Origin: Caprella mutica
Taxonomy: Eukaryota > Arthropoda > Malacostraca > Amphipoda > Caprellidae
DNA: 64,000 nt
Assembly: GCA_947561585.1 (NCBI GenBank)
Contig: CANNZV010003124.1
Span: 98,317 to 162,316 of the forward strand
Direction of reading: 5' to 3'
In this document: piece after piece, positions 18,880 to 32,000 of the stretch
How positions within the stretch are numbered: the first letter of the stretch is position 1
How the letters are laid out: the number at the start of each line of letters is the position of its first letter
The notes under the pieces: generated by a model
Seen by the model: only the letters and a program-made list of their open reading frames with translations
Databases searched by the model: none
What the model was told of the DNA's origin: nothing
Program-made: the position numbers and the translations under genes

Positions 18880-21800
18880 CATTACTGCTCTGTTCGTATG
18901 TTTCATTTTCAGTTGCAATGTATTTTCTCAGTCTTTACAATTGTTTTTTCATTGAGGTAATATAAGTGGGTCATACTTTAGTGATATTTTGAAACTAGCT
19001 AAAGTAAACGCTACCAATACTGCAATGATATTAGACTAACATTAATGGAAATATTTAAGTTGAAGTACAAATCAGAGACATGAAAGTCGATGTTTTTCTA
19101 ATATTTGACAAGAATCAAGTACTATTGTTTTAGTCATTTTTGTAGTTCATAGTAAACTGATATTAGAATAGTTCTCACACATTAGTAGTTAGGTCTAACT
19201 GCATTTCCCATATAACTTACACAATGATTTTGATAGCTTTCTATTTTCTATGGAAGATGAATCATATCTCTTCTATTTGATAACATTTGTGCATTATTGA
19301 TATATTTTATAGCGTTAATATTGAAATTGATAGATAATTATGAACTATCATATTACTGTGAATGAAAAGATAAATTAGGATATTGAAAAACAATAACGTG
19401 AAATTGTTCTTTATTTCATTACAAATTATTCTTATATTTTGCCAGCATTCTCAACTACACTCTATTTAATCATTGAAATTCGCTAAATAAAATACAACAT
19501 TCGCTCCAAAATTTGACTTAATTTTTCCAAGCAAACCAATGTTGCCACATGAAACGAAAGCTTTCGAAATAACTATCTAAACTCACTGGAAATCCGTTAT
19601 AACTCTTCTAGCAACTTAACTAGAAAATAGACAGCAAACAAGTGAATTTGCAACTGATTTACAATGAATTTGGTTATCCGTAACGGAAACAAAATGTTGA
19701 AGTTACCGCTAGAAATTCCGTCCATTTTCTATATTATGCCTCAGAATTCCTGTACGCTAACACTCCTCCTCTTCTCTAAAGTATTTGGTTAAATCTAGTC
19801 AATAATTCATTAATTTTATTAACAAATTGGAAGGAAAAAGACGATTTGTTATCTACATACTCAGTGATATTATTATTATTTATTATCATCTTGGGGTTTA
19901 TAATAATAATCTAGTTAAAGGGTTCGGTAAGATTATGAAAAAATGACGTTGAATGAAGTAAAGTGGAGTGCATTGATGGAAATCATTAGAGAACAGAGAG
20001 CTGTACAGGGAAGTGAGAAGTAATTTGGAGGTAGAATTAGGTATTGAGATATAAAAACAAATATCTTAGAACCACAAAGGAAGGTTCTAGTGGCGGGATG
20101 TAATTGCTATTTTATTTTTGGAAAAGTCAATTTGGAGAGAAATAATTGTCTAAATAATTGTCTAATGCGTTTCTAAAAGTCGAGAAAATTTATACTGTAG
20201 TAAGTTTTTATTACAATGGTATTGAAGGGAATATTACTGTGAAAATATTATGAATGTACAGTTGAAAATGCTTTATTGTTCCTAGGAAATAAAATAGCAA
20301 TTAACGTCAGCCAGCCTATTATAATTATTAGCCTCATTAAAATCTAACAATAATTAGAATTAATAAATAGAATGCAGTGGTAATTTATTCTAAACCGGTT
20401 GGTATGGCTAGATGGAAATATTAAAAGAAGAGTCATGCACCGTATCAATAAAATCCATTAATCTAATTATAATGGTTAAAACATTTAATGTCGTGTAGAC
20501 GAGTAAGGATAGAAATTCACAGAAAATTCTCCTCTCAATTATAAGTAGAATAAATCATTTGATAAATTTCAACTATTTATGGATCTTAATAAATATGGAG
20601 ATTATTACCTATTATTAGTCTATTTTACAATATAAAACAGCTTACTATTTGATATATTAACAGTCGAAGAGGTTGAAAACTGCACTTTAAGTAGATCATT
20701 TGATAACTAAATATAAAGTAGAACTTCAGTTAGAATATAGAAACAAAAAAACATTTCTGAAGCTGTTACTGCAAACACAAAGTTTTATGTTCTCGAACAA
20801 ATCCATTCAGAACCAATCTTTCTAACAAATGTCAGTCCTATCTTGGCGTTCATTCAACAGAGCAATTAGTAGTAGAAGTAGTACTGTTACTATAACAATA
20901 TGATATGGTAAATAGGTCACCTCCTGGCGTATAACCATCAATCGAACCACCAAACCGGAAAATTTACGCACCAGTCAGTCATTTCTGAGCTGACTTTTTG
21001 GCGGTAATTTTTCTGGGGTTTGGCGATTTAGATTTCTCCGACAAGATGGCGAGAAAACCTCCTCGTAATTCGAACTTATTTCAATTGCTGCTATACTAAT
21101 TCTCTACGCTAATTGAGGAGCATCTTTTTTTAGTCATTTTAGAATTCTGTTGATAATTAGTTTTTGGTTTGGATTATACTATTAGTTGACTAAAGGGTTG
21201 CAGTTATAGATCCCTAATACTTGGCTCATGCATTGGAAATCATTAGTTCTACGTTTGTAACAATTCGGTTCCATGCCATAAGAATATGCCTTCAAATTAC
21301 ATAAAGTAGTTATAGCTACATTTTGAGATCAAATATTAAAACAAATAGAATAAGAACTTTTCAAACCCAACGTCGTAGTATTACGGTTATTTTTTTCATC
21401 TTTCATCACAGTTGATGCATTGAAAACACACTTGGGAAATTAATAAATTTCATTTGCTCCCTTCCACCTTAAAGACTGTGGACTAAATACTTAAATAATA
21501 GAACAATGTTATCATTACTAGTAATATAAAAGCCTTCAAGTAGAAAGACTCACGAGCTGCAGTCATCTGACGAGAAAACCAGTCCTCCATACATAAAAAT
21601 ATGGCAACTTCGATTGATAAACAGAAAGCTACTTAGAAATTCCAAGATTTAAGCATTTTGGCACTTTGCAATAATATGAAACCATCCTTGAAAACAATGA
21701 ATCAATTCACAAACACGTCACAGTTAAACTATCAGAGGTGGAACTGGTTTCTCTAGCAGTACTACAGCTGGGCAAAGTCTTTCGCTACAAAGAATCATTC

Positions 21801-24800
21801 TATAAAGACATGAACTACATATTGAATTTTCTTCCTTCATCAATTGGTTCACCGACCTTTCCAATAAATTTAATAATAACTTAAATTACCAGAGCTATAC
21901 TGTATATTAACATTATATTTATAGTTGCAGATGACATTTTGCGCAGTGAAGACCGTTGCACGCATACAATCACTCAAGGTACTTTGTACATTTTCTGCAA
22001 TGACTATCACTGTGCAGAATTTCACCGGCCGATAGCTTTAAAAATATATAATATATATATGTATATCATAAGCAGTTTTAGGTTTATAATTTGATAAGAG
22101 ATAATCTAACCTTTTTCACTAAAAGACAGAACTAAGTCTACTGTAACTAATGGAACCACATTCGAAAACGTGGCAAAACTCTCCAGCTTCTCAGTACCGC
22201 GCAGAAGATGAATGGCGGACAGTTGTGGAGAATTGGCTTACGGTGCCGTTTGCGAACTATTCTCTGTCGAAATGCCCTACAGTAGTAGCTATTTAGGCAT
22301 ACGAGGATGATTCATCTTAGAGTGATCAAAAGTAGTTAGAAGCTCATATCATCAATCTAAGGAGAGGGTATTCTCATCTAAAACAAACGTATAGTTCTAT
22401 ACGCACTTCTAATGTTACAACACTTCCCCAAAGTTCATCTTCTTTGGTAGACTTACAATTTATATATTTCCAATTTGCACCAGGAGTCTTTATAATATTT
22501 TCTGTTCCAATCACCAGTGTTCGTTCACTAAAGTCACTGACTATATAACACACAAATATTATTCATCTAGTATTTATTATATCACTCTGAAGAAGTGTAT
22601 TTATTTAAAGTCTCCATTTTGAATAAACTTTTCCATCAACAATCAACGAACATCAAAAATGAACAAAAATTACATGAAACTTTCGTAAAATTTCACTTTC
22701 AAAATGATGCTAAATAATTTTAGTTTTTCATCTGCTATATTATTGTCATCATTTCAAATACAGACAAATTTAGAAACTGAAAAAATCGCACTAGTTTCAC
22801 CACAACGACGACGATACGATGCACGTACGCACGCACGTAAGTTAAGACTATGATAATAATAAATAAGTTGGGAAAATAGGTTGAAATATGGCACCTCATT
22901 TTGACAATTGAATTCATACACAACTATGTACCTTTGGATAGGGGACCAAATCCATTTAAACTTGTAAACTAAAACAAATTCATTAAAAAGTACATACTAG
23001 AACATCAATATCACTAGGTATCAATATTCAGTACAAGTCTTATACATCACCATACAATGTATTCATCATCACCACAGCGGTAACATTCTACTACAGACAA
23101 GAAAAAGATTGGCACAAAAATCAGCATCTTTCCATCATCATATCATTATCAGTAGTTTTAGCTGTAGAAAAGGAGTAGAAAATTGATTCAAGGTAAAACA
23201 CCTTCCTTAAGTACATACGAACAACTCTCGGAAATTTAGCTGAAACACAGAAATCAAAATGAATAGTTTTACTAGCCATATCATAATCACCACACAGCTT
23301 TTACAAAAATATTTTGATCATTATCTTGAGAAGAGCAAGATGGGGTGAGTAGCTAGGAGGTGGGTGTCTAGTTAGCCAGGTAGTGATAGTAGGGGCCTGG
23401 TGGCCAGTTAAAGGATGACTATAGAGCCATACGAGTTAGTTGCTTGCTGAACCAGAAAGGATAAATGGCTTATTTTTTGACTGTATGGAATGTGTAGAAA
23501 TCTTAGGAGCAACAGCTGAAATACCTTCTGAATTCGATTCTATTTTCTTTTCCTTCATTGCTTTCAATCAATGGTGACTAGTTGTAGCTAATTACTACGA
23601 AAGAAAATGATTTAAACAAGATTTATCACTGCTACAATATTTTCTACGATATGATTTGGTTTTTGGGAGTGGATTCTACTACATTCCAATCTAAGTGGGG
23701 ACATTTGAATTCAGAGGACACTTTAACTCTTAGGCTCATGGAAAAGTGAGATATACAGTGATTCCTAAAATTTCGTTAGTTTGATTTGTGCTTACAGAAA
23801 ATATAAAAAAACTTAGTAGATAAAAATGGGATATAAAGTGTTGATATAATCTGCAAATTGAATTTTTTTCTGAAGTATTATTTTTAGGAAATTTTTTCGA
23901 ACTTTTCTAAGTACATAGCTCATAATAATAATGTATAATAACTATATAGAGATTACCTTACGTACTAAAAGCCTTAAAATAATTATTTATATAATATAGT
24001 TACTAACTATGATAGGTTATTTTATATACAGGACTGTGGTGTCTATAGATGCATTAATAATAGCATTTAAATCTATTCAGCAAAAGAGAGTGAATGACTT
24101 ATTAGGGAGTCAGAGGCTACGTTCAAATGACTTCTTTTCTCTGGACTTAAAGTACGTACTATGTTTAACGGTAAAGAATATTCTAACTGTTGATTATACT
24201 AATAGATAAACAGGTTCATATGTACATGAAATGAGTATAGGGGAGTAATTATAGCCAAGATTTAGTTACTTTAACAGAACATTCCAAGATGATTTCTTGA
24301 TAGTAATATTGTTAAGTCTTCCATGTAATTAATACTGAATAGAGGAGTATACCATAGTGCTGTTCTAGATCTTACTACCGGTAATAGTACCTTCTAAGTC
24401 AATCTAAAATTATAGAGTCTAAAGTATCGATAAATGCAGTAAATGCAGAATTATAATTCAAATGATAACAACGATACTATATAGGTGGTACTAAATGCCT
24501 TTAACTAAATAACTTAATAATAGAGTTAGTAAATAGAAAATTAAATGCCTTTATCTTAGTAGAATGTCACTAATTTTAAATGCCATGGTTTAATTTAATC
24601 TGTTAAGTGGGATTTACACATACAATATCTTCTAATAACCTCTTATACAGTTTAGAACATAATCAATTTTAAATGCGCTTACACGCGTAATAAATGCAAT
24701 TGGTATGTTCTAAATGCACCACATAATATTAATAATTATGTACTTCATTTCAAACCAAAGATCAACATCACAATTCGAATTAATTAACAGTTCTATATCA

Positions 24801-25955
24801 AATTTTCCCGTTAAAACTGTAGCTACAAGAATAGATGGAAATCAACAGGACGAGCATGACGTCAGATCTTTGAAACTGTAACTAAAATATTGAACTCCGC
24901 CACAAGGTAATTCCAGAGAAAGAGAAGAACTCAAATTATTTCTATGGCAATTATGTTCCATGATTTTGAAAACATACATTTTGACATCACTCTCCAAAAT
25001 GGAGAGCATTGCCACAACACTTTTATCTACATTTAAATTTTAGAAAAATCTACAAATAAAACTAAGGAAGTTCACAATTGCTTTGAAAAACACTGTTCCA
25101 GTACAAATCTGCCAATCTGTATGGATAAACGATTCCTAATGTCGAAAACACCAATAAGGCCGGTATGTAGCAGATGAAGCTCTTTTTTGTTAACAATTAC
25201 AAATATATCTAATATGTATTCTTCAGTACTATCAAATATATCAGTTATATCGGAAAAAGTTTAATTTGATATTGCAGATTAGGCAGAAGCTTTCTTACCA
25301 GCTCTTCTTAATCTGCTTCCTACAATAGTTCCTCCATCGGTGGATCAACTCAAAACCTTCAAACAGATATTTCTCAAGAGAAAAAAAACCTAATATTTAA
25401 AAATAGACGCTATTTCTCAAGACAGCTATCACTAGATTAAAATGACAGATAAAGCTAGCTGAGGTCACTATAGTGAAAATAAACTTGAGACTGGGGTAAC
25501 GGTGATGTCCATCGGAAAATTAAATAGCAGAAGCACCAAAGATCGCACCAAAACACCAGCAACTCTTCCTTCATCTCCTTGAACGGACATTCGCAACCCA
25601 TGATTGACTCACTGAGTAGATACGCGCCGAACTGTCGTGGAAGTCACAGTTTGGGTCGTTATCAACCTGTCAAAAAATAACATTTTAGATTTTTTTTTGA
25701 ATAAATGAAACTTGTTCGAAACTGATTATATGATAACTTTACGAAAGCTGATTGCTGAAAAGTCACACTAAATTTTACCTTCAGCGATAAAAAAACGCAA
25801 GTGTGAACACATTTTAACAAGAGCTATCACGCACGTGTGAAGTGGGCCTAAAGATATTTTTCGTTCATGCAATTACTATATTATAATATAACGATTACTA
25901 TAGTATATTAAGAAGTATATTAGGGAGTATGAGTACTAAGAGATATTTACGTGTC
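18880..25955. other. Intergenic region and presumed bru3 3' UTR, no gene seen
   Basis: Seven kilobases of AT-rich DNA with no exon I can support. The part next to 25955 must include the 3' UTR of the minus-strand bru3-like gene; its end was not fixed. Local features are an imperfect hairpin near 20945-21015 and a cluster of AAATGC words at 24430-24720. Confidence 0.45.
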
Positions 25956-26083
25956 TCAGTAGGGTCTGCTCGCATCTTTGGGCCTCTTGAGTTGAACTTT
26001 GAGCCTTTTCATTCCAATCTGAAAGCCGTTCATGGCTTGGATTGCAGCTTGGGCTGACGTAGGGTTGTCAAAGCTCACGAAAC
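25956..26083 (-). CDS. bru3: bru3-like terminal exon: end of RRM3 and stop
   Basis: Acceptor TACCCACAG at 26084; encodes [20 protein letters not shown] and [23 protein letters not shown], then TGA at 25956-25958. The C-terminal tyrosine ending is typical of CELF proteins. Confidence 0.95.
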
Positions 26084-29000
26084 CTGTGGGTAAAGAAAGT
26101 ATTAATACATAATGTCATCATACAATGAGTACCTTAAGTTTTATATTAATGATTTATAAAAAGGTCAAAATTACTTTAGTTTCCATATAAATATTCTTGT
26201 CAAATTGATTTCTTTAATTAATCCCAACTCACCGAAACATTTGCTCTGGTTCGTGGCTCTGTCAATGAACACTTTCGAGGAGATCACATTTCCAAAAGGA
26301 AGGAACATTTGCATCAATTCGGCATCACCGAATTCTTGTGGCAAATGATAGATAAATAAATTACAACCCTCTGGACCTGAGATGGAGCACCCTGTAACAG
26401 AGTAGAGGATGTAGAACCGATACAGGAGCATCTGTCCAAACAGCTTGTCAATACAGGCTTCTCATCAGATACAGCGTATTTCGTAGAATTTGAATCAGAT
26501 GGAATTTAAATTTTAAAATTTGTATACAGCAAATTGAAATAATAATCCACAAAATGAAGGCATTATTTATCTTTTTCAAGTGTTTCAACTATATTTACAA
26601 GAGAAAGAATCTTTGGATCTTTTTTACGCTATGCCACGTTTTACCTTTACACTATTTGCATTTGATTTGAAACTTAATAAATTGATATGAATTTTACTAA
26701 TTTTTACTAATTTTAATTTTGTCGCGTTGACATGACCATTCTTCAACATGTGCCATAATTTTCCTCCATATCATTGGGTATAGAATATATTTTTCTATAG
26801 TGAATAAACAATGCTCTTGTATATATGATACATGTTTTTTTTTATCCTGATTTTTTTTAATGGCACCACCTAAACGAAAAAGATTCAATTCTTTGATTTG
26901 TACGAAAGAGAATAAGCAACATTGGGTGGGAAGCTTAGATATTTCTAGAGTCACCAACATCATTGGCTAGATAATTAAGTTTCAAAGTAAAAGGGGCGTA
27001 AGGAATGTTTTCAAATGACTATTCAGAGAGGGGGGGGGGGGCAATAGTTACATTTACCTTAGATTGGACGGTGATATGGTTCGAAAAATCAATGCATTTG
27101 ATATTTAATGGTAGGGTTTGGGGAGAGGGAATCGCATTGTGCTTTGAGGGGTGGACAAGTGACAACATCTATCAGTTATGAATAAAATCTCCCATTGATA
27201 GCATCGGAATTCATCAACGTGGAAAATGATATCAAAAATATTGCTACTTAATTTCACTATTAATTTAGAAATTGAATATTGCTATTAGTTCATGCTGATC
27301 TTCATACATTTATTTAGCAAACCTAACATAAAATAACAATAATGTTCAAGAATATTAAATTTTCAAGCAGTAATCCTGTTGTTTATTATATTTTGCAACA
27401 GTAAAATTGAGAAAAAAGTACATTAAATGCATGCTCACTTACCTTTGCAACTATTGAGAACATTAATGTTAACTTGAAAGAATCTAATTCGGAAGATAAA
27501 TGAGGTGTGGCCAAATATCTAGCTAGATAGTTTGAAATGTCCTGTTGCTAATACATAGAAGTCTTCAAATCTAACCATTTACGCTGCAACACACTACAGT
27601 TGGTCTAAAGATGTTTACCTCATACGTGGTGTACATAAAAATGTAGTAAAGTATATTATTTGTGCATCTTGCACTTTTTTGATTATGAGAAGTAGAGTGT
27701 ATCATTCACACTATAATAGAAAACTAGGAGTATCTTTTGTAAACAGTTGAAGAGGACAGGTTCCACTCTTCGGATATCCGTTTGTTATGAATCTACACAG
27801 ATAGTTAAGTTGTCTCTAGAAAAAGTGGTATCTTACCTTCAGCTTTGCCCTGGCTGATAGGAGTAGCAGCCAGATGTGGTGATGAGATTTGACCATGTAC
27901 TGGAAAAACTGCAGGAGTATACGCTGCTGTTGGACGGGAATAGGAGGAGGCAAATGGGTCACAAAACAGTCATGAATCAATGACTCATCGACAGCCACGC
28001 GCTAGTTCCCCACGCCAAAATTAAGGGATTTAGTGAAAGAAAGTGGCAGTTGGGGATATCCAACGTGGGCGGCTCGATAGGCAAGGAACAAAGCTGCAGC
28101 GATCAAATTAAATGTAACATTCACCAACGACACGAACACGGGAAATAAAACACTTACAAGAACACAAGGAGAGCAAAAAAAACATTCAAAACGGTATAGT
28201 AAATTAGAGGATAAAATGAACTTTGTAGAATTATGATCTATATATATATTGCTTTGGAGGATGTTAATACGTACGCTGAATTGGAAGAAATCTCGCATCG
28301 ACTAAATTGAGTCAGGAGGAGAAAGTGGGATTATAATTATCAAAATAATATTCATCGGGGATTTTGTAGATGTAATGAACAAGATAACAATCATCTATTG
28401 CATGGTGTACCACAAAAAGAGCAGAAATGACCACTCGTGAAAGTTGATAACTTGAGTGAGTAATCGTATCCAATAAGCAACTATGGGCAGATGAAACCAC
28501 ATTTTGAAACATGGTTCTCGCTCATCAGAAGCTTCTTGGATATCTGTCACAAGTGAACAGCTTCAAAGAATTTCTCTTTTCTGCTCAGGTACTATGATAA
28601 GAGATCTTGGACTACATTAATTAAATCTAAGTTAGTTATCTTATAGTAAGTTCTTCACAACACAACTACACAACTCTGCACGGGACAATGGACAAAATGT
28701 TACGGATTTGTTCCTTCTTGTACAAAATTATAACGATTTTGCGTCATTAGAAAGAAAACCAAGAGGAAAAATATCAAGAAAGTAAATATAAAGAACAAAT
28801 AGCGAATTAATAACTAATTAGGCACAACGAGAAATTAAATAGACTTTGACTCAAGACAAATGAACCAGTTTTTAGAAGTATGGCTCGGGGAGTGAAAATT
28901 AGCTCTAGAACCATAGATTAAAATGGCCTATCTGATGAGTGAATTTCGCAATCACAGCTAGTCAAAAATGCTCCAAAAAGAAAGTACACTCTGTCATATT

Positions 29001-32000
29001 AAAACATCAAATAATATGAAAAGAAGGTCGCAAAATGTTGACAGTTTCAAATAAAATATCAGGATTGATCTCCTGTTATAAAAATAACATTAAAAAACAC
29101 ATCAAATATTCAGAAAGAATCTTGTCGATTTAAACATAGAACATTTATTTCCCAAATGTAGTATTACTTCTGGAGAAGTTCATTAATACATACATCATTT
29201 AGAGAAGAAAACGTTGAGCATGCGAGTAACCTGATTGTGGACCAGCAAATTTGGGACTGTTCGTTTGAATTCTTATCTCCTCTATCAATTATATAGGTCT
29301 TCATTTAACAGTTACGGCTTCAAATCTATTTAATTGTGCTCGAATTTGATGGTCGACATGACATATAAATATCACATAGAGACACCTAGTATATCATTGT
29401 CATAGGGTTGACTTACCAACACCGTTGTAGGCCATGCCTGGGTAGGCTGATGGTTGCATGGTGGCAGTAGCGTCGCCATTTGGAATTGGTTGTGCTGTTC
29501 ACGAGAAAGGTAACGAATCAGTCAGAGAAAAGTGTTTTCTAATGGCACTGTAATAGAGTAGTTAATTTTCAACAAGTTTCGCTGTATATGCTAACAATAT
29601 CTAAAAAATTCCGTTATTAAAATATTTCTACAATGAAAAGCATTTAGTGTAGACATGCGATGTTTTTAAAGTATTTATCCCTATTAATAGAAAAAGCATG
29701 CGTTTATATTCAATTTAAACATAAAACGAAATCTAACATTTCTCATGCGTTTCGTTTATGTAAATCTTCTGTAACTACAAAAATGAAACTTAAAAAGGCA
29801 AGCAAATGGAAAAGCAACAGCAAAAATATGGAACGGGAAAACGACCTCAAAAATCTTGACTCTGGAAAATGCAACTAAATACTATTTGATCTCGAAGAAC
29901 GGGTAAATTTGAAACATCAACATAAAAAGAAAGAAAAAAACGTAGGTAGAGAGGAGCCATAACGGCATATAGCTTCGAAATGTATTTACATATCTAAAAT
30001 TGTAATATTTTCAATATATACAAAATAATTAGAATAAGATAGAAAGATTAGGTAAAGTTTTTGAGAATCCCTAGTGGAAAAGCTTGCAAGCCTTAAGAGA
30101 AAATCCAGTTTAAAATCACTTCAATAGCACAAACAAAAAAGGATCTTTTTCTTTAACTTGAAATCTTAAATATTACTTGTTTGAAAGAAATACATCCAGA
30201 ATACATTCAGTAATATTATTTACTAATATTATAAGGATTATCAATGATGGGCAAGAGAAAGAAGTTTTATAGTAGCTGAGGGATTCACAACTAACCTTTT
30301 GACGAGTTCAACTAGCGTGCCTACGAATAGTCTCAAGTTGAAATACTATGCAAAATGAACAAAATGATAATATCTAATAGGATATGCAACAGTATGGACT
30401 AGATCTTCAAAATTTAAAGACAGTGGACGACTGGAGAAAATGAGAGATTTTCTAGCTCAATAAAACATAATGGAAAGTAGCAAGTATCTTAGACAAGGAG
30501 AAGATTAGCAAAGCTTGTTTTGAAGTAGAAGAGTGGTGCCAGCATTCTCCGCATAGACTTTATCTAACAAGTTATAGTGACGTGCATGTGTATGTGTCTT
30601 ACGTGCAGCTGCAAAGCCTTGCGGAATGCCGTTAGTTGAATAAACGGATGTTTCCGTGGCCCCGTTCTGGGTGGCCGGGGCTCCGTGTTGAGGTGCAATA
30701 TTGAAACTCTGCAGAGTTGGTGAAGAAAGTGATGGGAGGGTCCCGTTTACAGCGGTTGCTGCATTTGTACCTGCAGTGGATGGATTAAATAGCTACTACG
30801 GAACAGTGTTCACTTAAATTAAATAGAAAACAGTAAAATAAAACCGTATGACATGGGGAAACTATCAGAGAACAACAGAAGGGACCTCAACTTTCTATTC
30901 TACGAACTGACGAGAATCCCTTTCTTGGTAGCGTAGTAATCACCTTATTCCGTAAAGAGAAAAAAGTTCCAAAATTTCATGAAGAAATATTACGCCAAAA
31001 TGTCACAAAGAAATTCGACTTCTTAAGATGGAGGAAAATGTCCTTTTAGTTTGAAGGAATATTTTTCGGCTAAAGTGAACACACAAGAGCAAGTTTTCGG
31101 GAGCAGAAGATGTAATGAACATTTTGAATCTCCTTCTAAAGTGTCACAAGTTTCTTCCAACTTTTTCCGGAGCGTCTTTTCCACGACAGACATTTGTTGT
31201 CGCATACTCAAGCGCCGTACGACAACTAATCTGCTAACTTTTTAAGATCCTTCAGTCAGCTGTCCAGAGATTTCATTTAATAAAAGAGCAAAATTTGCGA
31301 ATCGAAAACATAATTAGAAGAGATCAAGAGTTTTGGAATTAGTCTCCCGACCATTATGTGAAAATTTGAATTTTTACTTCGTAAACTGCCAAACCAATTA
31401 TGTGTTAGTTTTTAAGAACTGTTGAAATAGGAAGGAGAGAGGAAAACCAACTGATTATCACGACAACAATCAACAAAAAGAATTCACTTCGGAGAATGAA
31501 GTAAGTGAAGGTGAAGTGAGTGATGCAAGAGTGATGTCATTATTAGTGCAGCTTCAAGTGTTATGTCGATAGAATATACAATTCAGCGTATTAGTTGTTC
31601 TACATTGATTATATATTATACGAGGGGCATTCTATTAGGGATTATCGGTTGATATATCATTAAAAACACAAAAACAATGGGCATAAAATAATAGCAGCTA
31701 CTGAATTGTGTCCAGCTACCGAGACTTACCACATTTTGTCACGTGATACTCCCAGGGTATGCCGACAGACGTAGCTTGATACATGCAAGGAATTAATAAA
31801 AGAAATGTAGCGATAAACATTGAAAAAGTGGCATCGAGTTGGTAATCTTAAAAAATGTAACGAATGGAAGCAGAAACTTCTTTAAACATTTCAATATGAG
31901 AAAATAAAAATGTGCATATGAACAATTTAGATAAGAAATAAAAAGTATTTTCCATTTTAATTTCGGCAGAATAATTTCAATGGAGTATATAGGTAAATAA

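Noticed and set aside
26171..26431. 86-codon ORF on the minus strand as a stand-alone gene
   Set aside because: It is the RRM3 exon of the bru3-like gene read through both splice sites.
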